Source of the DNA: Paralithodes platypus | Lineage: Eukaryota; Arthropoda; Malacostraca; Decapoda; Lithodidae | Length of the DNA stretch: 64,000 bases | Direction: 5' to 3' | Assembly: GCA_032716605.1 (NCBI GenBank) | Contig: CM064502.1 | Span: forward strand, 36,257,882 to 36,321,881 | Made by a program: the position numbers and the translations under genes | In this document: positions 32,842-43,512 of the stretch, in pieces | Layout of the letters: each line of letters starts with the position of its first letter | How positions within the stretch are numbered: position 1 is the first letter of the stretch | Notes under the pieces: generated by a model | Told to the model about the DNA's origin: nothing | The model's input: the letters and a program-made list of their open reading frames with translations, nothing else | The model's database searches: none

Positions 32842-33204
32842 TTAAGGGGAGATGAGACGGTTTTTGTTTTGGTCTATTAATTCATGTATTCCTTTATTTC
32901 TTAGTTTCCTCGCTAGACCTCCATCAAACTTAGAAAAATGCCCCCTAGACCCCCCTTCAAGATAAACTGGTACATTTTTTGGTTAGGGCCGGTTCCTCTT
33001 AAAATATCAGGCTCGATAGCGCTCGCCAGGAAAAAAATCGACACCTAAATGGCACGAAAGGTCTGAACATTGACAACGAAATGGGACAAAGGGTGTTAAA
33101 ATCGCCAAGCTAATGGGCCGAACGTCTTATACAGTAGTCTCAAAACAAAAGGGGCTTAACATGAGGGAGAAAAGGGACCAGAAAAACGACCCATCTCCCC
33201 TTAA
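32842..33204 (+). mobile_element. MITE family A copy (A9)
   Basis: TTAA at 32842-32845 and 33201-33204, with inverted ends TTAAGGGGAGATGAGACGG and ..CCATCTCCCCTTAA. The central hairpin is partly deleted (only GGGCCGG remains) while iterons and ends are well kept. Confidence 0.9.
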
Positions 33205-33506
33205 TAACACCTCGATCGGCACCAATCTGAGACTCACGGACCAATATTGAAGCAGAGGGGAACAATGGGCAGATCAAGACGGATTATCGGGTATTCTCAA
33301 GGACGCCGTTATTGACAATCTCGGGGTGGCATTCAGCTTATCATTATGCTTAGAGGATATCCAAGAGGTAATACAGAGGATCTTAACAATTATATTTCAT
33401 TGGGAGGTGTTTGGTGTTGGGAGTTAAATTTATTTATTTATTAGATTATTCATATTTGTTTTAAACAACTCACCAATTAATTTACAAATAAATCTAACTA
33501 GTAGAA
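33205..33506. other. No recognisable gene or element
   Basis: Unassigned sequence. Confidence 0.5.
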
Positions 33507-33603
33507 TCAATGAAAGTAATGAATACATGTGGTACTCCAAGGACTCGAACCTAGGATACTCACACCGAAATTCCGCACACTAAGCACTAGGCCATCAAAA
33601 CAG
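33507..33603 (-). mobile_element. tRNA-like SINE head
   Basis: On the minus strand a box A-like TGGCCTAGTGC and a consensus box B GGTTCGAGTCC are followed by 'ttcattactttcattg', as in other SINE heads here. Confidence 0.5.
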
Positions 33604-33769
33604 AATACCAGAACCATGAACAAAATCTACTTATATCATGCGCTGTTAATTATCCAAGACTATTAATTGTTTGCGGAATCCCACCACAATTTAAAGTAAT
33701 TCTCCCTACCAAGGTTTGGCCAGAGTTGCTGCCTGCTACCCGAGGCAGTTGCTAGGCCGGAAATCGTGA

Positions 33770-33902
33770 ACCTTAACCACTGTAACAAAAAAAGGCTAGA
33801 GCAAATTGGCTGTATATTCCCTTGCTGACCTTTACCAAGTGGTAGACATATTAGCTCCATTACTCTAGTCGTTTGTGAGTTATAGAGGTTAATGCACAAG
33901 AG
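33770..33902. mobile_element. Family H core with TTAA ends
   Basis: Begins near CTTAACCACTGTAAC and ends GTTATAGAGGTTAA, so the ends are inverted and flanked by TTAA. The centre matches H2 and H3 (agagcaaattggctgta, ctctagtcgttt). Confidence 0.65.
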
Positions 33903-34409
33903 TTGTGGCATACTTATTTGGAACCGAGTATAGGTCTTTTAAAAAAACGATATAGCAGATCTCACCATCCTTCCTCCCCTTTAACATGTCTTTATTATGA
34001 GCTATGTGTCGATATTTTTGTAGCTGACACATATTATAGTCTTTTCATATTGTGGTTTATTATATTTTAAAGTCACCCATGATCATAAATGACATATATT
34101 TATCATACAAAAACCAAAAGGCATTTTCACACCTTTTTGTTATGCTAATTAATCCCCTTATAATTATATTGGTAGTCATATAAAAACAAATTGGTGATGA
34201 AAGTGAGATAATGAAGAGTGAGGTTGGGAGTGGAATATTTGAAGGAGGCTTAACACTAGCTCATCCGACCCTTCATTGGTTATTGTGGTGCTTGACTAAT
34301 TCATTATTCTATTTTTTGACTGCATTTATTTGTTATTACTTTCTAGCAATGTTCCCATTACAAAATATATACATAAATGCAAATTAATAATTAAATATAA
34401 CCTTCCCCA
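33903..34409. other. No recognisable gene or element
   Basis: AT-rich unassigned sequence. Confidence 0.5.
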
Positions 34410-34667
34410 GACCCTGTTCCACCCAGAACACTATTCCTGGACCTCACTTCAAGCTAACTTTATATGTTTTTTCGGTAAAACAATGTCTGTTCAAAAGGTT
34501 AGCTTCCTCTAACTTGCAAGCTCCCTGTTACTCGCCCACATAAAATCGATACCTGCATTAGGTGGAGCGTTTTATAATCACCTAATTAATGGGGTGAACT
34601 GTCTTAAAATCGCCAAATGAGGGAGCGATATATAGTATGAGTGGTCCAAAAGGCCCACCCATTAAAG
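34410..34667 (+). mobile_element. Decayed MITE family A copy (A10)
   Basis: Recognisable order: GACCTCACTTCAAG block, TTTTTTCGGTAAAACAATG, CTCGCCCACATAAAATCGATACC, then two iteron-like blocks ending near CCCACCCATTAAAGG. The hairpin is lost. Confidence 0.5.
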
Positions 34668-35267
34668 GATAGGGTTAGGGGCTATCACACAAGAAGATAT
34701 AACACATTTCGTCAACATTATTGGTATATCTTGCACTAGTATCGGAAGTTAGACTGATGATAAACTATTTTAGGGGATAGGCATATTTAAAAAGCATATC
34801 ACATAAACTGCCAGACCAGTATTGACGATAAAGGTTGTGGAAAACGGTGCTTGTGTGATACCGGCTGTACAAGAGAAGAATGATGGTGGGAGACTTGCTT
34901 AAATTAAAAGGAAAATGAGAGTGCAGATATGAAGAGAGAAGTTAAAATGAAGATTGGGATGTGTGGAGGTAGGCGAGGAAATGAGAAATAGGAGACCATT
35001 AATAATAATTATAGTAATATTAATAATAGTAATATTCAATAATATTATTATTATATTAATAATTATATAAAGCGAAACATAATATTGTTTTGTTACACCA
35101 CAAACGCCGCCAAAATATTTCCACGTACTAAAATATTCCCTATACCAAAATACATCCACGTACCATATACTTTCGATGTACCAAAACATTTCCTTATACT
35201 AAAATCCACATGCCAAGTTATCTCCACGTACCAAATACTTTCCACATTCCGAAATATCTCCACGTAC
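34668..35267. other. Spacer with AAT-rich and degenerate 'ccacgtacca' repeats
   Basis: AAT-rich at 34998-35062. 35118-35267 has loosely repeated 'ccacgtaccaaatactttcc'-like blocks leading into the 12-bp array. Confidence 0.55.
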
Positions 35268-35413
35268 CAACTGGTGTACCATCTGGTGTACCATCTGGTG
35301 TACCATCTGGTGTACCAACTGGTGTACCATCTGGTGTACCAACTGGTGTACCATCTGGTGTACCAACTGGTGTACCCACTGGTGTACCATCTGGTGTACC
35401 ATCTCATCTGGTG
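35268..35413. repeat. 12-bp minisatellite (about 12 copies)
   Basis: Unit ctggtgtaccat with few variants. Being a multiple of three, it opens repeat frames (VPSG and WYTR type) on both strands, which are not genes. Confidence 0.95.
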
Positions 35414-36387
35414 TAATTTGAAGTACCACCTGTGCTCAACGTGCCCCCCAGTCTCATTACCTCCTTTTTTAGTACTCCTTTTGGAAATTACCCTTAGAGT
35501 TCTCTTTGTGGTCCGCTCCTCACAAGCTTAATTGCAATTTTGAAGTGCAGGGCATCGCGGTGTAGGATATTAATGTGTTTTTGTCCGCGGTGCTTCTGTC
35601 CTTGTCTTGTGTGTGTCTGTCAGCATCTTATATTGTCATAACCTTCTCCCTTGTTCATCTGAAAAGAAGACATGGAGGGGAAAGGAATCCCATTAAACAC
35701 ACCCACACACACACACAGAATCCCTAGAATGGAAATTGGCTTGTTTACCTTTCATCGTGCTGCCTTGTTGGTGCCAAAGTTATTGTTAGATATTTCAATA
35801 TCAAATCATGTGGTTTTATATCGTTGGAAAATACAATATTACTTCAGAAGTATTTATGTTTCAGTTTTAGTCTTACAAACAGCTTACGACGAAAAACAAT
35901 CTTGAAACACATCTACAAAATGAACTATATTTGAATGTCCTACCTTCTAATGTAACTTACCCCTTGACACTCATGAAAAAAAAATAATAATAATAATATA
36001 TATAAACTACTCCGTGTAGTTACCTATTTGAGTTTCTTTTCAGTGGACGATTGTAATCATTTTATGAAGTATAATTGACAGTCAAGAGGTTAATTATTGA
36101 GATACTGTGACCCCCTCTCATTCCTACAAGTTTTTTCTTAGCTGATAAAAATAGCATATTGTTAGCTACATTATGATACAAAAGTGTTTTGATCGTATTC
36201 TGAAGGGATTAAGATCACCCATGGATTGTGGTATTAAAGGAGGATGAGTTTGGAGAGGGATTACCCCATCTTATCCATACAAATATGTGTATGTGTGGGC
36301 TACAAATTAAAATATTCAAATATCAGAAATATAATACGTATTATTATTGGCATGATAATTATTATCTTACGCACTTGTAAGACAAAA
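35414..36387. other. No recognisable gene or element
   Basis: Unassigned sequence with short CA and AAT tracts. Confidence 0.5.
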
Positions 36388-36390
36388 ATA

Positions 36391-36431
<41 letters not shown>

Positions 36432-36719
36432 TATTAATGATATTACTACTACAACTACTACTACTACTAATAATAATAATATATAAAATAACCAAATCGG
36501 AAATACCTACTACGAAAAGATATCTAAGTAATTTCAACGTTACCTAACCACCTTATCTTCTTGAGGCCAAAAGGTTCGATCTTAAGAAGGGATATGTCTG
36601 GAAGGATCGGGACACTGATCCTGGCGACATGTGGCACTTGGCAACTTTTCCTATGTCTCCCTCAGATTGGGAGAACACAATATCAACGCTTCCTTATCGA
36701 GTCCAAGATCATACCGTCT

Positions 36720-36809
<90 letters not shown>

Positions 36810-36960
36810 ATGAGGGATGAAAAGAGAGAGAGAGTGTGTGTGAGAGAGAAATGTACATAGATACACTGGCCACACAGACCTTACGATCCAAACGAAGTGG
36901 TCATAACTTAATTCTAGTAGAGAGAGAGAGAGAGAGTGAGAAAGTGAGTGAGAGAGAGAG
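36388..36960. repeat. AAT/ACT and GA microsatellites with repeat F
   Basis: (AAT)n and (ACT)n at 36388-36482. (GA)n at 36721-36807 and 36915-36960. A repeat F copy lies at 36846-36925 between GA tracts. Confidence 0.85.
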
Positions 36961-37213
36961 CTACATAGAGAGGGAGTACGTGAGAGTGAGAGAGCAAGGG
37001 AAACCCTGGGGCCAAACAGCAATCAATCAGGGGCCTGGTGAGGGAGGCTGGGACCCTTCCATCACAGGCAAGAGGATGATAGAATCTCCCCTCTCAATTT
37101 GACTTAGGCGGCCTCCGGGTCTATACCCAACTAGGGGGAAGACTTACCACTGTAATGAACCTCACGTTACCTGTTAAATGTGGCAGGTTCCAATCCTAGG
37201 AGGAAAAAAATCA
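36961..37213. other. Short unassigned spacer
   Basis: No signal recognised. Confidence 0.45.
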
Positions 37214-37240
37214 TATATATATATATATATATATATACAG

Positions 37241-37278
<38 letters not shown>

Positions 37279-37446
37279 GAGACTAAACCACAAATACGTG
37301 TGATAAAATGATGTAGTATTTTCTCCTGCGAGTTTTAGTATAATATATATATATATATATATGTTTCTAGTCTCTCAGTGGGGATCGAACCATCGACCAT
37401 CAGGACGATAGCCGTCGCTTTAATCAATTACACCACGGCAGTCTAT
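37214..37446 (-). mobile_element. AT microsatellite plus SINE S1 copy
   Basis: (AT)n at 37214-37262 and 37343-37362, then an S1 head on the minus strand (box B GGTTCGATCCC, box A TGGTGTAATTG). The opposite-strand partner copy is at 38067-38218. Confidence 0.7.
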
Positions 37447-37529
37447 AACTACTTAACTCCATCGCCCATACTGTCAAAGAGACCGTCACAGAGCAGGCCA
37501 AGATGATTATCAATGGTCTACTCAAGGAA

Positions 37530-37612
37530 TATCAAGTTAAGGTAATATTATCAAAGCTAACACAAGTTAATGTTATCAAAGCTAACACAAGTTAATATTA
37601 TCAAAGCTAACA
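37530..37612. repeat. 25-bp tandem repeat, 3 copies
   Basis: Unit 'tatcaaagctaacacaagtt' with 'aa(t)att' between. Confidence 0.8.
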
Positions 37613-37621
37613 CTAATCTAT

Positions 37622-37830
37622 TTATTATTAATTTCACCACAACACCAAACACCCCAATGAATGTAATCTATCTATCTATCTATATGCTCAGGCCCAATCC
37701 CCATTTTTCCTATTTTTATTTTTATTTTCTATGAATTTAATGAAAGCATATATGTTATCCACCAGGATTCGAACCCGGTTTATCACACACATTTTTAGAC
37801 ACCTTAACCATTACACCACCAAGACGGTTT
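37622..37830 (-). mobile_element. tRNA-derived SINE S3
   Basis: On the minus strand box A TGGTGTAATGG and box B GGTTCGAATCC, followed by a body that ends 'ttggtgttgtggtgaaatta'. A (CTAT)n tract and 'aggcccaatccccat' sequence interrupt the body. Confidence 0.7.
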
Positions 37831-37834
37831 TGTA

Positions 37835-37990
37835 AGGGAGGTGTGGTGGAGTGGTCTTGCCACTGGACTGGTAATCCAATAGACCCGGGATCGAACCGCC
37901 AAATAAATACCCTCATTGATCCCTGATTAAAATAGCACTGTATGAATATTCCCATATTTAAAATAGGCTACAGGGGGACAATGCCTATAG
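37835..37990 (+). mobile_element. SINE S2, internally deleted copy
   Basis: Head identical in plan to 23844 (TGGTGGAGTGG, then GGTAATCCAAT). It jumps from 'acccgggatcgaac' to 'cgccaaataaatacc', missing about 100 bp of body, and stops at 'caatgcctatag'. Confidence 0.7.
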
Positions 37991-38066
37991 TCAAAGTCAC
38001 GGGAGAAAACAAATTCCTGTTTGGCAACCGTCTTCCAACTTGTTCGAGTTAGTGCATTCTTATGGT

Positions 38067-38185
38067 GAATAGCTGCCGTGGTGTAATTGATTAAAGTGTC
38101 GGCTATCGTCCTGATGGTCGATGGTTCGATCCCCACTGAGAGACTAGAAACATTAAGTGGCTCACGTGTATTTGTGATATATTCT

Positions 38186-38218
<33 letters not shown>
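38067..38218 (+). mobile_element. tRNA-derived SINE S1
   Basis: Box A TGGTGTAATTG, box B GGTTCGATCCC, body to 'gtgatatattctca', then (AT)n. Full-length S1 is about 125 bp before the tail. Confidence 0.7.
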
Positions 38219-38221
<3 letters not shown>

Positions 38222-38869
38222 GTTGTGTTAAGTTTTAATAATTACAGTCTTATTCAGATTCAGGATCTACTAGAGTGAAGTTTGTAGATGTCACTTGCTG
38301 TAAAATGTCAGGTGAGAAGATGCCCAGTGGTCAAAACACTGGACACAATAGTTGAAATGACTCGGATACAGTTTCTGGTATTTATGAGAGATATTATTGG
38401 AAATAATTTGGCCTTGTGCTTAGTTTCAGTATTATTTCATAAGGCCACCTACATGCCATAATAATTATTAATATGGCGTCCACAGAAAAAGATAGCCGAT
38501 CTCTCTTTTTACAGGATTTCTATTGTCACTCATTCATATTTGTTGTTGATTTGTATGTAAGTTCTAAGACTATAGTTAACCAGAATGCCTAAAAGTGAGT
38601 CCCAGGAATCTTGACAAATTAGTTGTCAGTATATTTTTGGGAGGTATAATTCAGGAGGGGGGGGGGGGGGGGGGGTGTCATCGAATGTTAACCAAAGTTT
38701 TAGTTTCTTCTTGGGTAGCACATGAAGGTGCTGCCGAGGCTTCATCTAAATCCAATCATTGTGTTTTCAGAAATCCTACTAACAAGCAATAAATAAACTA
38801 ACAAACACATTGAGACACAGACAGATAATGACCCGAATCTCCACAAACTTCTTTTAGAGGAGATAATAA
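38219..38869. other. Unassigned spacer with a G-run (38657-38675)
   Basis: No gene or element recognised. Confidence 0.45.
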
Positions 38870-39215
38870 TGAAAATCAGGTTATATACAAAACGCTCCAA
38901 TCAGGTTATACAAAAAACCAGGTTATATACAAAACGCTCCAATCAGGTTATATACAAAGTGCTCCAATCAGGTTATATATAAAACGCTCCAACCAGGTTA
39001 TATAATAAATCAGGTTTTATACAAAATGTTCCAACCAGGTTATATAATAAATCAGGTTATATACAAAACGCTCCATTCAGGTTATATACAAAACGCTCAT
39101 CTCAGGTTATATAAAAAATCAGGTTATATACAGATTATTCCAATTAGGTTATATACAAAATGCTCCAATCAGGTTATATACAAACATCAGGTTATATACA
39201 AAGCACTCCAATTTA
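38870..39215. repeat. ~25-bp minisatellite
   Basis: About 14 variants of 'aatcaggttatatacaaaac' plus 'gctcc'. Some units are shortened. Confidence 0.9.
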
Positions 39216-39404
39216 TCAGCAGTCCAAGCTCACTTTTCGCAGGATGCCGGAGACCCATCTAAATTTGTTGAATTAAAGTTGTGGGCAGTCAACGCCTCTT
39301 CTGTCTGATGTGTATGGCAGGTGGGGGCAATGGAGAGGCTAGGGGCCAGGAAGGAAGGGAGTATGAACTGTATAGGAGAGTCACCGGTTGGGTTTATTCA
39401 GAGA

Positions 39405-39553
39405 GGCTTTTTTTATTTTTCTCTCCTTTTCTCTCTTTCACTGGCTTGTATCCATTTGGCCCCATTCAGCCAACTGTTTTAAGTCGTTTATCCCCATACA
39501 GGTGTCGATTACTTCCTGGCGAGCGTTAGCGAGCCAGCATTGTATGGAGAAAT
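39405..39553 (+). mobile_element. Left half of a MITE family D copy (D3)
   Basis: Contains the D left arm from 'ttttctctctttcactggct' to GGCGAGCGTTAGCGAGCCAG and 'tgtatggagaaat'. It is cut off at about 39553, where LINE sequence begins. The D hairpin and right arm are missing. 39216-39404 is unassigned. Confidence 0.65.
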
Positions 39554-41312
39554 GGTTTGTTCTTTAGGCTAGGTATCATTTTGGTAACTCTACGTTGAAC
39601 TCGTTCTAGCTTGTTTATGTCTTTTTGGTAATAAGGGCACCAGCATTGAACGCAGTATTCCAGAAGAGGGCGGACTAAGGAGTTGTAAAGGGTTAGGATA
39701 ACGTCTTTGGATTTATGCTCAAATGACCTGCCTATAAAGCCAATTATTTTGTTTGCCTTCTTAACAACTTCTGAACATTGTTGACTCGGTTTTAGGTTAC
39801 TCGATATTGTTACTCCCAGATCGGTTTCTCTGTTTACATTCTTAAGCTGAGTGCCATTCATCGAATAGTTTGCTTTCTCATTTAGGTATCCGATATGTAG
39901 TACTTTACATTTATCCGCATTGAAACTCATTTGCCAAATTTGGGCCCAATGTGACAATTTATCTAGATTGTGTTGCATATCTTCAACTTGTTCTTTTGAG
40001 AGTACGCTATTTGCAATTTTTGTATCGTCAGCAAATTTTGAGATTGTATAGGTGAGACCCTCATCTATGTCGTTGATGTAAATTAGAAAGAGAATTGGAC
40101 CTAGTACCGATCCCTGGGGTACCCCCCTACTTACATTGGTCCATTTAGATGCCTTACCGTTTATGACTACTCTTTGCTTTCTGTCGCTGAGCCAATTTTC
40201 TATCCATTTCAACACACCGTCTTGTATTCCATGCGCTTTTAGTTTTACCAGTAAACGTTTGTGGGGAACTTTTTCAAAGGCCTTTTGAAAATCAAGGTAT
40301 ATAATATCTACAGCTTTACTCTTATCGTAGAGGTTGAGGATATCGTGGAAGACGTCTAAGAGGTTTGTTAAACAGGAACGTTTTTTACGAAAGCCGTGTT
40401 GAGTATCTTTAAGTAAGTTATTTTCCTCTAAGTAATTTACGAGTCTGTCTCTTATGACCGTTTCTAGCATTTTACATAAAACAGAGGTTAAGCTAATTAG
40501 ACGATAGTTACTGGGTAGGGATTTGCTGCCTTTTTTGAATATCGGTGTTACGTTGGCTATCTTCCACTGATCAGGCATAGTTCCAGACTGCAAGGATTTA
40601 TTGAATAGTAATGTCAGTGGTTTGGAGAGCTCATCCTTAGCTTCCTTTAGAACTCTAGGCGAGATTGAATCAGGTCCAGGCGTTTTATTTACCTTGAGTT
40701 TATCTAAACAAGTCAATACTTCTCTCTCTGTAACGGTGATATTGCTTAGAATATCTGAATTTTCAATCTGAATCGGCGATGGTGTAGGGATATCACTGAG
40801 GTCTTCTGTTGTAAAAACTGATGCAGAGAAGGTATTGAGGGCATTACTCATTTGTACTTCGTCTTTGGTGTATTCTCCATTTTCATCGACTAACGGTCCA
40901 ACAGTTGAAGTAACTACTTTTTTCTTTCTGATATAACTATAGAATTATTTCGGGTTTGTTTTACTTTGATTCGCAATATGTAACTCTAGGGTCTTTTTAC
41001 TTTGCTTAATTAACTTTTTGGCTTTGCGTCGTAGCTCTACAAATTTCACCCGTTCTTCGTCATGTTGTGAGGATTTTAATCTATGATTAGCAAATTGTTT
41101 AGCAAGCAGGCAGTTTGAAATATCTTTATTCCACCATTTGGGCTTATTATTATGGCCTGGACGCCGTATTTTCGATGGCATGCAGTCTTGCACTGCTTAT
41201 AGGTAAGTGGTTTCGAATAACTTCCAAGATGTATTTATGTCGTTATTGTTAATTAAAAAGCTCCAGTCAGTTTCTTTAAACATAGCTCTAAGTTTATGAA
41301 AGTTTGTCAAAC
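39554..41312 (-). pseudogene. LINE reverse transcriptase, nearly continuous frame
   Basis: CR1/L2/Jockey-like non-LTR retrotransposon ORF2, which in a live element would copy its RNA at a chromosomal nick. On the minus strand from 41312 there is a linker (KPKWWNKDISNCLLAKQFAN), then RT motifs: LDKLKVNKTPGPDSISPRVL, QWKIANVTPIFKKG, NYRLISLTSVLCKMLE, QHGFRKKRSC, DFQKAFEKVPHKRL, SRGVPQGSVLGPILFLIYIN and the catalytic FADDTKIA, then the thumb (WQMSFNADKCKVLHIG) and LVRPLLEYCVQCW. The frame is broken only by TAA at 40945-40947 and another TAA near 41200. The endonuclease domain is absent (5' truncation at about 41312). The 3' part stops after LERVQRRVTKMIPSLKN, fused to MITE D3. It is recently dead or a fragment of a young family. 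Confidence 0.92.
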
Positions 41313-41382
41313 AGATCAACCAGATCATGTCAACCAGGTCAACCTATATCAATTAAACCAGTACTAATTTAAAATCCCAACT

Positions 41383-41754
41383 TTAAGGGGAGACTGGCCG
41401 TTTGTTAGGTCTATTAATTCATATATTCATATATCAATTTAGTTTCCTCTCTAGACCTCCATCAAACTTAGAAAAACGCCCCCTAGACCCCCCTTCAAGA
41501 TCAATTTGTAAATTTTTCGGTAGACAAAAATTCCCGGCCGAAGGCCGATTCCTCTTAAAATTGCAGGCTCGCTATCGCTCGCAAGGAAATAATCGACACC
41601 TAAATGGCACGAAAAATCTTAACATTGACAACGAAGTGGGGCGAGAAGTGTTAAAATCGCCAAACTAATGGGCCGAACGCCTTATAATCTCAAAACTAGT
41701 GGGGCTGAACATTAGGGAGAAGGGGGTCTAGAAAAGCGGTCTGCCTCTCCTTAA
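41383..41754 (+). mobile_element. MITE family A copy (A11)
   Basis: TTAA at 41383-41386 and 41751-41754. CTAGACC blocks at 41451 and 41483 (32 bp apart). Hairpin CCGGCC-GAA-GGCCG. Iterons start at 41592, 41624, 41656 and 41687 (32, 32 and 31 bp apart). Clean example of the family plan. Confidence 0.9.
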
Positions 41755-41761
41755 GCTAGCC

Positions 41762-41832
41762 AAATTTAACTTGACAATATTGGCTGAAAGCTACTGGTTG
41801 AAATGGTTTACTGGTTGAGTTGCCCGGTCGTC
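41762..41832. mobile_element. Half copy of palindromic family G
   Basis: 'ctactggttgaaatggttta' and 'ctggttgagttgcccgg' match the right arm of the element at 24821-25008. Confidence 0.5.
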
Positions 41833-41992
41833 TGTGAACAAAATATGCATAGCAAAAGTTGACCCATCTGAACCGCGCCAGGTTTGGAACCCAGGTGCGT
41901 ATGTACATTCTAGACAAAAGCCAACAGATTACTTTTTATTAGAAGACGACACATTTCCAGGGTTTAGTCAGAGCTTTCAATTTGTCCGGGGG

Positions 41993-42255
41993 TTAAGGGG
42001 GGTCACATGTGTTTTTATCTTTCTCTCCTTTTCACTCTTTGGCTGGCTTGTATCCATTTAGCCCCATTCAGCCAACTGTTTTAAAAACGTTTATCCCCAT
42101 CTATATGTCGATTTCTTCCTGGCGATCGAAAGCGAGCCAGCATTGTATAGAGAAATCAGGCTTCGCCGGAGACATTTTTCTATCAAAAGATTTATAAATT
42201 TAGCTTGCTGTTAAAAAAAAAAAGTATATATATATATACCTGGTATATATATATA

Positions 42256-42314
<59 letters not shown>

Positions 42315-42420
42315 TAATATTGACACCTGGATGGGGGGTAAACGTCTTAAAACAGTAGGCTGAATGGGGCCAAACAGAGAGGGAGAGAAAGAGAAAAGAA
42401 ATCGAGGTGATCCCCCTTAA
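41993..42420 (+). mobile_element. MITE family D copy (D4) with AT expansion in its core
   Basis: TTAA at 41993-41996 and 42417-42420 with inverted ends TTAAGGGGGGTCAC and GTGATCCCCCTTAA-type. Left arm iteron, GGCGATCGAAAGCGAGCC and a degraded GGCTTCGCCGG hairpin are present. Then (AT)n at about 42221-42312 replaces the rest of the core, followed by right arm iterons. Confidence 0.85.
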
Positions 42421-42541
42421 ATTTTGCTCGGGGATAGCTGCAAACTTTCCTCTTGTCGGTCACCTCACCTCCTCCATCTATTTCCTCCTCCTCTGTGTAT
42501 AATATATCTGATGGAGGTACATTCATCCATCTATTTCAATT

Positions 42542-42764
42542 CCACTATAGGTAGCGCCGTTGAACATGACAATAATGTTGATCCCTGACCTCTCTGTAAC
42601 TCAAAACGACCAGGAGCAAACTGGCTGTAAATATCCACGCCTATTTCCTGGTGGACTCTTCCCAAATGGCAGAAACGTCAGCCCAATTGCTTTCATTCTT
42701 TTCGAGTTATAAGAAGTTAAGGGGTCAAGATAATTGTCAAGTTTGCTGGCGCTACCTATAGTGG
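42542..42764. mobile_element. Nested palindrome with family H core (H3)
   Basis: Outer inverted arms CCACTATAGGTAGCGCC (42542) and GGCGCTACCTATAGTGG (to 42764) enclose the H core (42585-42722). The outer arms differ completely from those of H2. Confidence 0.75.
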
Positions 42765-42878
42765 TCTTGTCGCGAGCCAAACTATCTATACGCACCCATT
42801 ATATCGAAGCAAATAGAATGCTGAATTATGTACCACATGCTTCAGAAAATGGTAACACATAGTTTTGAAGACTCAATT

Positions 42879-43221
<343 letters not shown>

Positions 43222-43512
43222 TTAAGGGGACCCACCTCGTTTTTTGTTCTCTCTCTTTCTCCCTCTCGCTCTCTCTCTGGGTTGTATCCAATTGACCCCA
43301 TTCAGCCTACTGTTTCAAGACATTTATCTCCATCCAGGTGTCGATTAATTTCCTGGCGAGCGGTAGCGAGTCCCCATATATTTAAAACAAATTTTTGACA
43401 GCAGGCTAAATCTGTACATTTTTCGATAGACAAATTTCTCCGGCGAAGCAGTATTTTTCCATACAATGCTGGCTCGCTATCGCTCGCCAGGAAGAAATAG
43501 ACACCTGGATGG
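43222..43512 (+). mobile_element. MITE family D copy (D5), left part, host of the gypsy insertion
   Basis: TTAA at 43222-43225, D left arm, hairpin TCCGGC-GAA-GC.., and right arm up to 'gacacctggATGG'. The missing remainder (ggggattaacgttttaaaac and so on) resumes at 52857 after the gypsy element. ATGG is duplicated on both sides. Confidence 0.9.

Noticed and set aside
35085..35531. ORFs with VPSG or WYTR repeats
   Set aside because: Generated by a 12-bp tandem repeat.
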